Source: CAZJRB01 sp964547995 | Lineage (GTDB): Bacteria; Planctomycetota; Planctomycetia; Pirellulales; Thermoguttaceae | Length of the DNA: 63,261 nt | Reading direction: 5' to 3' | Assembly (NCBI GenBank): GCA_964547995.1 | Contig: CAZJRB010000028.1 | Coordinates: forward strand, 1-63,261 | In this document: in pieces, positions 41,609 to 50,300 of the stretch | Position numbering within the stretch: position 1 is the stretch's first letter | How the letters are laid out: each line of letters starts with the position of its first letter | Notes under the pieces: generated by a model | What the model was told of the DNA's origin: nothing | Seen by the model: the letters and a program-made list of their open reading frames with translations, nothing else | Databases searched by the model: none | Translations under genes and position numbers: made by a program

Positions 41609-43201
41609 TCACGGACCGGGCGTCCGAATGACAATATCATCCCACATGTCACCTTCGTGATCCCTCGATAGCTGCTCCCTCAAGCCACGGCCGTCGTCGT
41701 CCTTCTCGTTCGGGCCGATACTGTAGAGGACGTACCCATCGCCGCGCCGCTTGTACCGGAGGTCTTCGCCGCTGAATCGGTCTTTTGGGATGGCAGCGAT
41801 GTACTTTGGAGCGAGTTCCTTCAGGCTCTTGGGATACTGCTTGTGTTCGTGACGGTAAGCAGCCAGGGCAAATGCAAGTTGCCCCAGTTCAGAATGGGTT
41901 GCAACTTGATCGTCCGGGCACAGGTTGCGGTACGGGATTCCCGGTTCTGAAAGGAGAGCCACGAGGAGTCGGGCAAGCGACTTCGGGTCGCCATTCTCGG
42001 CAATCGCCCGCTTGAGGGATTCCAAGTTCGAGACTTTCTTTGCCAGCGCCTCACTTTCCTTATCCATTTTCGCTAGGGCCTTCTGACGTTCTGCAAACGT
42101 GGTCTTCCGGAACGCGATCACCCGTTCGTCCTGGTTCCGGTTACTAATGCGAAGGACCTCGTTCCAATCGACTCGCGGGTCCGTGATCAGCATCTCAAGT
42201 CTCTCTACCCAAGTCTTTTCCCGAAGGAAGCCCCCAGCCTTAATTACTTCTTTGTTTCCCCTTGCCAGGCAGCAAATGTAATCAAACGTGCAATATCGAT
42301 CGCTCGTGTCGAGAGTGTCCGCTGCGGGCGGTAGGGCAGAAAGAGCACGTAGCTGCTTTTGAAACCTGTTGGCCTGCTGCGGGGTCAGGCGAGGGTCGTG
42401 TGCGACCACGATGTCGCCCTGGAGTGCCATGCTGTCGAGCACCGAACCTGCCATCTGATCGACAAAGGAAGGTTGCTGTCCTATTAGCCGGGCAATCCGG
42501 TGACAAGCCAACAGGTCTTGCCACGCCTCGTCGATCTTGCCTTCATGCAAGCAGAGCATAGCCCGGACTCTCAGCGCCCGAACGGCCGGTCGCGAACTCC
42601 AGAGTGCGATACACAGCTCGTGGTCCAGCAGCGAGGCACCTTCCTTGCCCACAAGCGGCGAGAAGTATCGCGGTCGGCGCACACCGGCGACCGCGAGGTC
42701 CAGCGGTTGTCGGTTCTCTGCGAGCCATGCCGCCAGCAGGGGAAACTCCTTCTTCCCCCACGGCCGCTTCTCGGCCTGGTCGCGATTATCATATTCTTGT
42801 TCTTCCCACTTGTCGAAGGTTAAGTCTGCCGGCTTGCTGCTCTTCTCGACGCGGCGCAAGTACCTGTAAAACGGAACGGAATATTTTCCGTCTTCCGGAA
42901 GCGGCTCGATCCCCAATCGCCGGAAGTACTCCGTGCGAACTTCTTTTGAGATCGGCTCGGGGCCGAGCGCTTGCCAGAGCGGAACGGCCGCGTTGTTCTC
43001 GGGTGTGATTTCCTTGCTGCACCGCCGGTTGAGCGCTTCCAGGTAGTCGACGTAACCGTCGGGGCGCAACGGGGCGGTGATGTACGTCGTCTCTTTGGAG
43101 ATCGTGACTTTGCCGTCCGAAGAGGTGGTTTGTGCAGTGCAGGACGCCACCCAGGTCAACAACCCGGCGAGGAAGAGGATTCTGATGGCTGTGGTTTGCA
43201 T
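41609..43201 (-). CDS. Putative lipoprotein of unknown function
   Basis: 530 aa from ATG 43201 (GGAG upstream). Signal with a lipobox-like VASC (LFLAGLLTWVASCTAQ). A helical exported domain follows. The C-terminal segment AAYRHEHKQYPKSLKELAPK...IPKDRFSGEDLRYKRRG...YSIGPNEKDDDG has the pseudopilin-tail-like pattern also found in the protein at 21947-23320, so the two belong to one family. No catalytic motif recognised. Confidence 0.65.
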   Translation of the reverse strand: MQTTAIRILFLAGLLTWVASCTAQTTSSDGKVTISKETTYITAPLRPDGYVDYLEALNRRCSKEITPENNAAVPLWQALGPEPISKEVRTEYFRRLGIEPLPEDGKYSVPFYRYLRRVEKSSKPADLTFDKWEEQEYDNRDQAEKRPWGKKEFPLLAAWLAENRQPLDLAVAGVRRPRYFSPLVGKEGASLLDHELCIALWSSRPAVRALRVRAMLCLHEGKIDEAWQDLLACHRIARLIGQQPSFVDQMAGSVLDSMALQGDIVVAHDPRLTPQQANRFQKQLRALSALPPAADTLDTSDRYCTFDYICCLARGNKEVIKAGGFLREKTWVERLEMLITDPRVDWNEVLRISNRNQDERVIAFRKTTFAERQKALAKMDKESEALAKKVSNLESLKRAIAENGDPKSLARLLVALLSEPGIPYRNLCPDDQVATHSELGQLAFALAAYRHEHKQYPKSLKELAPKYIAAIPKDRFSGEDLRYKRRGDGYVLYSIGPNEKDDDGRGLREQLSRDHEGDMWDDIVIRTPGP

Positions 43202-43236
43202 GGGTAATCTCCGCTTGCAGGGGTGCATTCCACTTC

Positions 43237-43296
43237 CGGCGCGACCGCCGGTCACGGCTTTATGTCGGGCGCGACCGCCGGTCGCGGCTTTATATT
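43237..43296. repeat. Duplicated palindromic repeat (family D/E)
   Basis: GCGCGACCGCCGGTC(A/G)CGGCTTTAT occurs twice in tandem, separated by GTCGG. Each unit is a palindrome followed by GGCTTTAT. The second copy runs into the stop codon of miaB. Same architecture as the repeat at 38409-38459. Confidence 0.7.
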
Positions 43297-44669
43297 TGGC
43301 GGCCGAAGAGCGTGAATGCGTCGACCTTCTCTATTTCTACCTCGATGAGCCGGCCGGTCAAGTCTCGGGGGCCGTCGAAGACGACGATCCGGTCGTCCAC
43401 CGTCCGGCCGACCAGTTGCGTGATTTCGGCGTCGCCAGAGTGCTTTTTCGATGCCTTGCTGGGACCCTCGACCAGGATTTCGACGCGGCGGCCGGCCAGC
43501 GGGCGGTTGTCTTCCAGGCTGATCGCGTTTTGGATGGCCAGCAACTCGTTGTTTCGCCGCTGCTTGACCGGGTATGGGACGTCGTCCTCGTAAAGTTCGT
43601 CCGCCTTGGTGTTCGGGCGCGGGCTGTACTTGAAGATGAAGCTGTTCTTGAACCGGGCGTCGCGGACCAGGCCGACCGTCCGCTGGAAATCCTCCTCCGT
43701 CTCGCCGCAGAAACCGACGATGAAGTCGCTGGTAACCGCCGCGTGCGGGACTTTTTGGCGGATTTCGGCGAGCATCTCGCGGTATTGTTCGACTGTGTAG
43801 CCGCGGTTCATCCGCTTCAGGATCGCGTTTGATCCGCTCTGCGCCGGCACATGGAAATACGGCGACACTTTGGGCAGGTCGCGGACCGCCTTGATCAGGT
43901 CGCCGGTCATGTACCGCGGGTGGTTGGTGACGAACTTCAGCCGGGCGAGGCCGTCGATCTCGTGCAAACGGTGCAAGAGATCGGCGAGCCGGACGGTTTT
44001 CCCGCTGGCGGGGTCTTTGTAGCTGTTGACGGTTTGGCCGATCAGAGTGACTTCGAGACAACCTTCGTCGACCAGCCCGCGAATTTCCGCTTCGATTTCG
44101 CCGGCCGTGCGGCTCTGCTCGGGTCCTCGCACATTCGGCACGACGCAGTATGAGCAGAACTTGTCGCAGCCGGACATGATCCGGACCATCGCCTGGTGCG
44201 GCGCGGGGCGCATCTTTTCGGTCCGTCCGGGATCGTACGGCTCGAAGCTCTCGAGCACGGTCAGCCGGTTGCCCTCGTTACGGTCCTTGCTGATCTGAAG
44301 AAACGGTCCTTCGCCGGCGGCAGCGCGCTGCAACAGAACGGGGAGTTGTCCCAACCGGCCCGGCCCCACGACCAGATCGACGTGCGGCGCCCGGCGGAAT
44401 ATCTTGTGGCGATCCTTTTGGGCCATGCACCCCAACACGCCGATAATCGTGCCCGGGCGGTGCTCTTTCACGTGTTTCAGACGCCCCAGGACACTGTAAA
44501 CCTTGTCCTCGGCATGGGCACGCACACTGCACGTGTTAAACAGAATCGTATCCGCTTCGCGCATATTGTCGACAAGTTCATACCCCTGGCGAAGCAAACC
44601 GGCAACGACCAACTCACTGTCGAGCACGTTCATCTGGCAGCCGACGGTTTCGATGTAGAGACGCCGCAT
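43290..44669 (-). CDS. miaB: tRNA-2-methylthio-N6-dimethylallyladenosine synthase MiaB
   Basis: Radical-SAM methylthiotransferase that adds the 2-methylthio group to i6A37 of tRNA. 459 aa. The UPF0004 N-terminal domain carries Cys11 (TVGCQMN), Cys47 (FNTCSVR) and Cys81 (LGCMAQ) for the auxiliary cluster. The radical-SAM motif CDKFCSYC gives Cys168, Cys172 and Cys175. QAMVRIMSGC and the YSPRPNTKA block are typical of MiaB. A C-terminal TRAM domain follows (GRRVEILVEGPSK...VGRTVDDRIVVF). The leader before its start contains telomere-like repeats of the cassette upstream. Confidence 0.95.
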   Translation of the reverse strand: MRRLYIETVGCQMNVLDSELVVAGLLRQGYELVDNMREADTILFNTCSVRAHAEDKVYSVLGRLKHVKEHRPGTIIGVLGCMAQKDRHKIFRRAPHVDLVVGPGRLGQLPVLLQRAAAGEGPFLQISKDRNEGNRLTVLESFEPYDPGRTEKMRPAPHQAMVRIMSGCDKFCSYCVVPNVRGPEQSRTAGEIEAEIRGLVDEGCLEVTLIGQTVNSYKDPASGKTVRLADLLHRLHEIDGLARLKFVTNHPRYMTGDLIKAVRDLPKVSPYFHVPAQSGSNAILKRMNRGYTVEQYREMLAEIRQKVPHAAVTSDFIVGFCGETEEDFQRTVGLVRDARFKNSFIFKYSPRPNTKADELYEDDVPYPVKQRRNNELLAIQNAISLEDNRPLAGRRVEILVEGPSKASKKHSGDAEITQLVGRTVDDRIVVFDGPRDLTGRLIEVEIEKVDAFTLFGRQI

Positions 44670-44677
44670 ACGAGTGG

Positions 44678-44712
44678 TCAGGGTTTAGGGTTTGGGGTTC
44701 AGGATTTGGGGG
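44678..44712. repeat. Left heptamer array (TTTAGGG-type)
   Basis: AGGGTTTAGGGTTTGGGGTT followed by degenerate copies, overlapping the last codons and stop of the four-helix-bundle gene and lying in the miaB leader. Inverted relative to the array at 45125-45170. Confidence 0.75.
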
Positions 44713-45109
44713 GACGATCAGGCCAATGACGGGAGGATTCCGGCAACTGTCGTTCAAGGGTTCTTTCTAATCCGTTCAGCATTCGAACACACTCGAAGTA
44801 GCGGTTACGATAGTCATTGTACGTGTCGTTGTCGATATAGCCTTTCATGTTTGCGACAAAGAGATGGTGGACTGTCTCTAATGCTTCTCCCCGCGAACGA
44901 TTTACGCCTTCAATCTTATTGCGGATATGTCGATCGCTATGTTTCTCAGCCAGATTTGCCGGGGAGCTGTTCGACGATCTACGCACCTGTGCACCGAGTT
45001 CGTATTTTTCGTGAGACGGCCACTCCCGTGTCAAATTGCACACCTCGATGTGAAGCTGGCAAAGCTTCTGGTACACCTTCAGGTCCTCCACACGCATATA
45101 GTCAGCCAT
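44699..45109 (-). CDS. Four-helix-bundle protein (23S rRNA intervening-sequence / S23 family)
   Basis: 136 aa from ATG 45109 (GCGAGG/GGAG upstream). The sequence VEDLKVYQKLCQLHIEVCNL, FPSHE-type EWPSHEKYELGAQVRRSSNS, SPANLAEKHSD, RGEALETVHHLFVA and NRYFECVRMLNGLERTL is the standard pattern of the S23/IVP four-helix bundle. In Leptospira and Coxiella such proteins are encoded inside 23S rRNA intervening sequences; here there is no rRNA. The fold is shared with the Avd protein of diversity-generating retroelements. The gene sits between fmt and miaB on the same strand, bounded by inverted heptamer arrays, and looks like an inserted cassette. Function unknown; nucleic-acid binding likely. Confidence 0.88.
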   Translation of the reverse strand: MADYMRVEDLKVYQKLCQLHIEVCNLTREWPSHEKYELGAQVRRSSNSSPANLAEKHSDRHIRNKIEGVNRSRGEALETVHHLFVANMKGYIDNDTYNDYRNRYFECVRMLNGLERTLERQLPESSRHWPDRPPKS

Positions 45110-45124
45110 CCTCGCATCTCCACA

Positions 45125-45170
45125 ACCAAAACCCAAAAACCCGAACCCCGAACCCTAAACCCTAAACCCT
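45125..45170. repeat. Right heptamer array (CCCTAAA-type)
   Basis: AAAACCCAAAAACCCGAACC then CCCTAAACCCTAAACCCT. It ends exactly where the fmt stop codon begins. It is the inverted counterpart of the array at 44678-44712. Confidence 0.78.
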
Positions 45171-46126
45171 CACTCCGACCCCAGTCGATCGCCCGGCTTG
45201 AGGCGATAGCCGCGGAGGAACTCCTCGACCGGGAGCATTCGTTTTCCGGCAGGCTGGATGCTTCGTGGTACGACGGCCCCCCGGCCGGACGCGATTACCA
45301 ACCGCTCCTTGGACACCTCCAGCACGGTTCCGGGTTCGGTCCCCGGCGGGGCGTCCGCATCGACCACATCGAGCGGGCCGAGGATCAGGCGGACGGGCGG
45401 TCCGTCGGTGCGGTGCCAGAACGTGAAGGTTTTGGGCCAGGGCTCGAACGCCCGGACCTGGTTCTTGATGGCCAAAGCCGGCCGCGACCAATCGACGGCC
45501 CCGTCCGATTTCTTCAGTCGCGGGGCCTTCGACGCCAAAGAGGGGTCCTGCGGTAAGGGTTGCGCCGTTCCCTCTTCGACCATATCAACCGCTTCGCACA
45601 CCAGGGCCGCTCCCATTTCGGCAAGCCGCCCTTCCAGCTCGGGGGCGGTTTCCTCCGGTCCGATTGCGGTTGCGGCCCGGGCGATGCAGGGCCCGGCGTC
45701 AACCTTCGGAGTCATGTGGATGATCGTTACGCCGGTCTGTTCCTCACCGTGGTAGACGGCCCAGTTGACGGGCGCGGCGCCGCGGTACTTCGGCAACAGC
45801 GAGCCGTGGATGTTGATGCCGCCGAGCCGGGCCGCCCCCAGCGTGGCCGGCTTGAGAATCTGCCCGTAGTCGCAGACGACCAGCAGATCGGCCCCGTAGC
45901 CGGCCAAGTGCTCGACGGCACCGGGCGTGTTGACGTCGTCCGGGTCGAAGATGGGCGTGTGGTGTTCGGCGGCGATCCCGCGGATCGGGCTGAGGTGGGC
46001 AACGGGCTTCCCGTGGCGGGTCCGCACGGGCCCGGTCACCACCGCCACAATCTCGTGGCGGGTGTCGTACAATTGCCGAAATGCCGGCGTGCCGAACGGC
46101 CCGGTTCCCATCATGATGATTCGCAT
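45170..46126 (-). CDS. fmt: Methionyl-tRNA formyltransferase
   Basis: Formylates initiator Met-tRNA using 10-formyltetrahydrofolate. 318 aa from ATG 46126. N-terminal Rossmann-like domain MRIIMMGTGPFGTPAFRQL; catalytic block INIHGSLLPKYRGAAPVNWA (Asn and His of the formyltransferase site); TGVTIIHMTPKVDAGPCI carries the conserved Asp. The C-terminal tRNA-binding OB-like domain includes IKNQVRAFEPWPKTFTFW. Standard length. Its stop abuts the right heptamer array. Confidence 0.93.
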   Translation of the reverse strand: MRIIMMGTGPFGTPAFRQLYDTRHEIVAVVTGPVRTRHGKPVAHLSPIRGIAAEHHTPIFDPDDVNTPGAVEHLAGYGADLLVVCDYGQILKPATLGAARLGGINIHGSLLPKYRGAAPVNWAVYHGEEQTGVTIIHMTPKVDAGPCIARAATAIGPEETAPELEGRLAEMGAALVCEAVDMVEEGTAQPLPQDPSLASKAPRLKKSDGAVDWSRPALAIKNQVRAFEPWPKTFTFWHRTDGPPVRLILGPLDVVDADAPPGTEPGTVLEVSKERLVIASGRGAVVPRSIQPAGKRMLPVEEFLRGYRLKPGDRLGSE

Positions 46127-46196
46127 GGGGAACAGTGTAGCGGCCGGCGTCGCTTTCCAGAAGGGGGGGCGTTTTTTCGCGCAGAATGGATTGGGA

Positions 46197-47276
46197 CTAC
46201 CAGACTGCCTCGATGCCGGCTTGAGCCCCGTAGTAGAAGAGGCCTCCGGCGGCGCGTACAGACGAGGGGCCACCGCTAATATCGGCCGTTGGGATCTGGT
46301 TCGGCGCCAGGGCGACGCCTTCGATCCACATGATCTGGTAGGTTCCCCGCAAGGCCAGCCATTCCGTCAAGTCGTAGGTGAGGTTGATTCCCAGTTCGCC
46401 GATGAAGGCACATCGCCCTCCCTTGTCGGAGGACGACCGGTAGCCCCACTGAAAGCTGTTATACGCGACGTGCTCGCTGGCGGCGTTGGCGTACAGTCCG
46501 GCCTTGACGACGCCGTCTGCCCGGAAGCGGTAGCGTTCCTTAACGAGGATTTTGGCTCCTGCCTGGACTCCGTAGAGGTGGTTGGCAACGTTTATGTTGT
46601 AAGCGTAATCATCGAGAGAGCCGGCTTCCTGACCGGCGACGTGGTAACGTTCGCCGATGCCCGCATAACGCAATCCGATCAGCGGAGTGAGCCAGTCGTT
46701 TTCATACTGGCAGAGGTTGATTTCGACGTTGTGGAGTTCCGATCTGTAGCTGACCGCGGCATTCTGGACGGGGGGCCCTCCATACCGGTCAGCCATTAGC
46801 ATGGCCGGAGTCTGGACGTTGGCCCGCGCATGCCATCCGTCGGTCATGAAGTATCCGACTTCGAGATCCCGGTACCCATCCCCATGGCGGATGAAATTCA
46901 AGCGTATTCCCGGCTCGCAATCGAAGGATAATTGCCTTGCATCGAGCAGCGAGGTATTTGGTGCAATGAGATCCAATAGGAGCGTTTGCCGCAGTGCCTT
47001 CGACCTCCTCAGGAACATCGCGTCGGCCGTGACCGTCCAGCACGGGCAGCAGCAACAACTCGGGCAACAGCTCGCAGGGGAGCAACCGGTCGGCTGACAG
47101 CCGCAATCCAAAAGATTGATGGCCCCCGCCAGGTCGGTCAGCGGCGTCTCGTCGGGTATCCTTTCCCCGTCGGCCGCCGGGTCGGGAACCGTCAAGACGG
47201 GATCGTAGGCGGGATACGCCGTCCCCATACCACCAACCAACAGGGCCGCAAGAGCGACAGACACACAGGATCTCAT
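46197..47276 (-). CDS. BBP7-family outer-membrane beta-barrel protein
   Basis: 359 aa with a signal peptide (SVALAALLVGGMGTAYPAY) and a strong AAGGAGGAA ribosome-binding site. The WTVTADAMFLRRSKALRQTL start, then long amphipathic strands (LEVGYFMTDGWHARANV, RLNFIRHGDG, LGINLTYDLTEWLALRGTYQ) and the terminal aromatic pattern (FYYGAQAGIEAVW) match BBP7 proteins, a planctomycete beta-barrel family. It carries an unusual Cys-rich block before the barrel (CGCQPTGCSPASCCPSCCCC, about 58-77). Probable outer-membrane protein; role unknown. Confidence 0.8.
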   Translation of the reverse strand: MRSCVSVALAALLVGGMGTAYPAYDPVLTVPDPAADGERIPDETPLTDLAGAINLLDCGCQPTGCSPASCCPSCCCCPCWTVTADAMFLRRSKALRQTLLLDLIAPNTSLLDARQLSFDCEPGIRLNFIRHGDGYRDLEVGYFMTDGWHARANVQTPAMLMADRYGGPPVQNAAVSYRSELHNVEINLCQYENDWLTPLIGLRYAGIGERYHVAGQEAGSLDDYAYNINVANHLYGVQAGAKILVKERYRFRADGVVKAGLYANAASEHVAYNSFQWGYRSSSDKGGRCAFIGELGINLTYDLTEWLALRGTYQIMWIEGVALAPNQIPTADISGGPSSVRAAGGLFYYGAQAGIEAVW

Positions 47277-47347
47277 GCTAGCTTCCTCCTTGAAAACGAT
47301 CTATACTGGCAAGGATCGGATCGTTATTACCGATAAAATGAGAAAAT

Positions 47348-50300
47348 TCAATACAATCGGAATAATCGGAATGACCGGCAAAGACTTCCAGGCTTTCCTA
47401 TCTTAGGATCGGCCGAGAAACAACTGTTGTAGGAAGGGTCTCCTGACCCGTCTCCTTCTCCTCCGGCTTCCAGCATCTGCAACTGGCAATTATGAAACAC
47501 AATGGTCGCATTATAGGCGCCGACTCCTACGGATCCGGCGCGTCGCAGTCCCCAATAGCGGTCGGGGGTCAAGGCCGACCGCTCTCCTTCCCAGTCCAGG
47601 TAGGCCTTGCCGTCCAACCACACTGCGATCCGTGCCTGCTTGTTATCCGGCATGCGCACCTCGAGAAGGAGGGTATGTTTCTCACCATTGGACAGTTTGC
47701 CGTCTCGCGTCGTCTCGTTTCGGTCGGCGTCCTTGCCGCGGATGAATGCAAGGCCGCTTGCCCTGCCCTTCCAACCGCCTACGACCAGCAGTGCCGACGT
47801 GTTGCCGACCGGGAACATAACCGCCATGCAGTCACCGCGAATACGTGTGAATTGGGCTTCAAACCGGTAGCTCCCCGGCGGAGCCCCCGGGAGTTGAATC
47901 CTGGCATACGGTTTCTCCGACGATACGATCTGGCCACCCACCTTTTTCCACCTGCCACTGATGGAATCCTTGGTCGTGTCGACGGTTTCAAGAAGGTCGA
48001 CCGCGCCTTCCCACTTGCCGGGCGACGGAGGCGCTTTCTTCATCGCCAGAATACTGCTCCAGGCTTCTTGCTCGCTTTCCCCGGCCGGTAAATTCCCGGG
48101 GAATGGGCCCAACTTGACCAATTCCCTTTCTTCCTTGGGAGGGAGTTCGGGAAGCCGTTGCCTCCACTGCTTGGCCAGCTTCTCTGCTTCGGACATTCCC
48201 GGATACCCCTGGAAGTGCCGCTTCATCGACTCAAGATGATAGACGCCGTCGAAGGGATTTTGTCGATGGATGTTTTTCACTTCGGCAAGCCGGGTATCAA
48301 ATCGATCCTTGATGGCTGCCAGAACCCGCTCGACCTCCGCCGCCACTTCGCGATCCTTAGTCTTGCCAGCGGCGATCATTTCCCGGATCAGTTTGTACGC
48401 CTCGCCGTACCTGGTTTCATAAAACGGTTTCATCGCCTCTTGCAAAGCGGGCTGGGCCACCTCAAGGCGGGGTCGATAGAGATGCTTCATGGTGGCCAGG
48501 CCGTCCAGGAGTTGACACGAATCGTGAAGCTCTTTGTCCAGATCGCCTCCGATGATCCAACCAACCGCCTCGAGTTTGGGCTCGTATCGGAATTCCATGT
48601 GCTTGAAAAAGGCCTTCAGGGCGGTTCGCCGCACCTCCTCTTTGAGTTCGTCGTTGATCGTCAGGTAATCGGCGGCCTCCAGCGTGGTGCGATAGCTGTA
48701 CATCCAAAACCACGGCGCGATGGAATAGTCCGCGTGATCTCTCGGAAATTTGACCAGGTCGAGAATCCCCCGGTGCTTGAGCCATTCTTGGAGTGTTTTC
48801 TCCAGATGTTTCTGCGTCCTGACATGCCCACTGTCTTGCATGTCGGTGTCGCAGTACATCAGACAGGCCAGTTCCGCGGAGTTGAGCCGTCCGACGTCTC
48901 CACGGATATCCTTGACTCTCCAGAAGCTTCCAGCCGCGTCATATCGATAGGATTCCACGTCGCTGTTCGGCTGCTTCATTCGCAACTTGCTGAGCACCAG
49001 GAAAGCCCGATAGAGCATTTGGTCGGGCACATCCAATTTGGGCATGGCCTGTTTCGCTTTCAGAAGCTCCCGCAGGGCGTCGGCAGTCACGAATGTATTG
49101 CTGCCGCGAACCCCAGTGAGATACCCCCACCCGCCTCCGGCGTCCTTGCGCCCGGCAATCCATACCGAATCAGCGGGCCGATTTGTTACAAAACGAATTT
49201 GCTTACGCTCGCCGTCCCGGAGAACAGCCATGGTCAAAAGCTTACCGCTTGCGACACCGGACAAAAGGCTATTGGCCTGCCGATCGCTCCCCGCCGGCGT
49301 GCCATTGATTTCCAGGATCCGATCTTTCGCTTTACATCCGGCTTTGTCGGCAGGGGAGCCGTAATTCACCGAATCGACCACTCCCCCCTTTCCGAGTTTC
49401 AAACCGTGGTAACCCTTGAGCCATTTTTCGTTGGGCAGCGACCCCGCCGTCACTTCCGCGTCCTTTTCTTGCTCAGCGGACAAGTAGGTGACAGTGACTT
49501 TCTTGCCGCCCCAAAGAGAATGCGTCAGCTTATTAAAATGCCGTCGATTGAGAACCAGTGCCCCATCGATTCGGAGCAGCCGGTCTCCCCGGTGCAATCC
49601 GGCGGCTTTCAGGCAGGAGCCCACCATAAACCGATCGATGGGCAGTCCGTCTTGGGTGCTCTGATCGAACCGCCTGCCGGGAAAACTGACACCAAAATCC
49701 GCAGCCGGCACAGGCGCGCAGACGTAATCAAAATGATGAGCATTCCCATCGCGCAGAACCCGCAACTTGACCTCTTGGCCCGCATAAAGCGATAGCCTGT
49801 CCAAGTCTGCCTTTGTTGTAATCGCGTGATCATCGACCTTCAGGATGCGGTCTCCCAACCGCAGCGGAACCGAATCCCGATTGCTCAGGAAATCAAACCC
49901 CCCGATTGACACCCCCTCTTCATTTTCTCGCACTCTCAGTCCCAGCGTCCCCGGATATTGGCCCGGCAACTTGACCTGGAACTTCAGAATCTTTTCCCCG
50001 CGCAATACCATAAATTCGACGGTATCTCCACTCACCCAATCCAACTCCGACATCGCGTAGCGCACGGCGGTATCCACCAAGACCCCATTGGCCGCGAGGA
50101 GTCGATCTCCATCTCGAATACCCACGGCAAACGCAGGGCTGTTGGTATCGCACTGAACCACCATGCCTGGAGAGTCTTCGGTATCCTTAACGGTCATTCC
50201 AGGGCTTGATCGCTTCTCCCAACGGACTCGAATCGAGCGTTGCCCATACGTGCCGTGCTGCGTGTCCTTGAGTTCGCGGACGATGACCGCGCACGCGTCC

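Noticed and set aside
38584..41631. Long plus-strand frames (542 and 471 aa)
   Set aside because: Antisense to glnE, which is unambiguous.
44678..45170. Chromosome-end telomere
   Set aside because: The TTTAGGG-like arrays are internal, inverted around a gene and flanked by housekeeping genes.
48158..49795. 545-aa plus-strand open frame
   Set aside because: Antisense to the PDZ/toroid gene; no recognisable domain.
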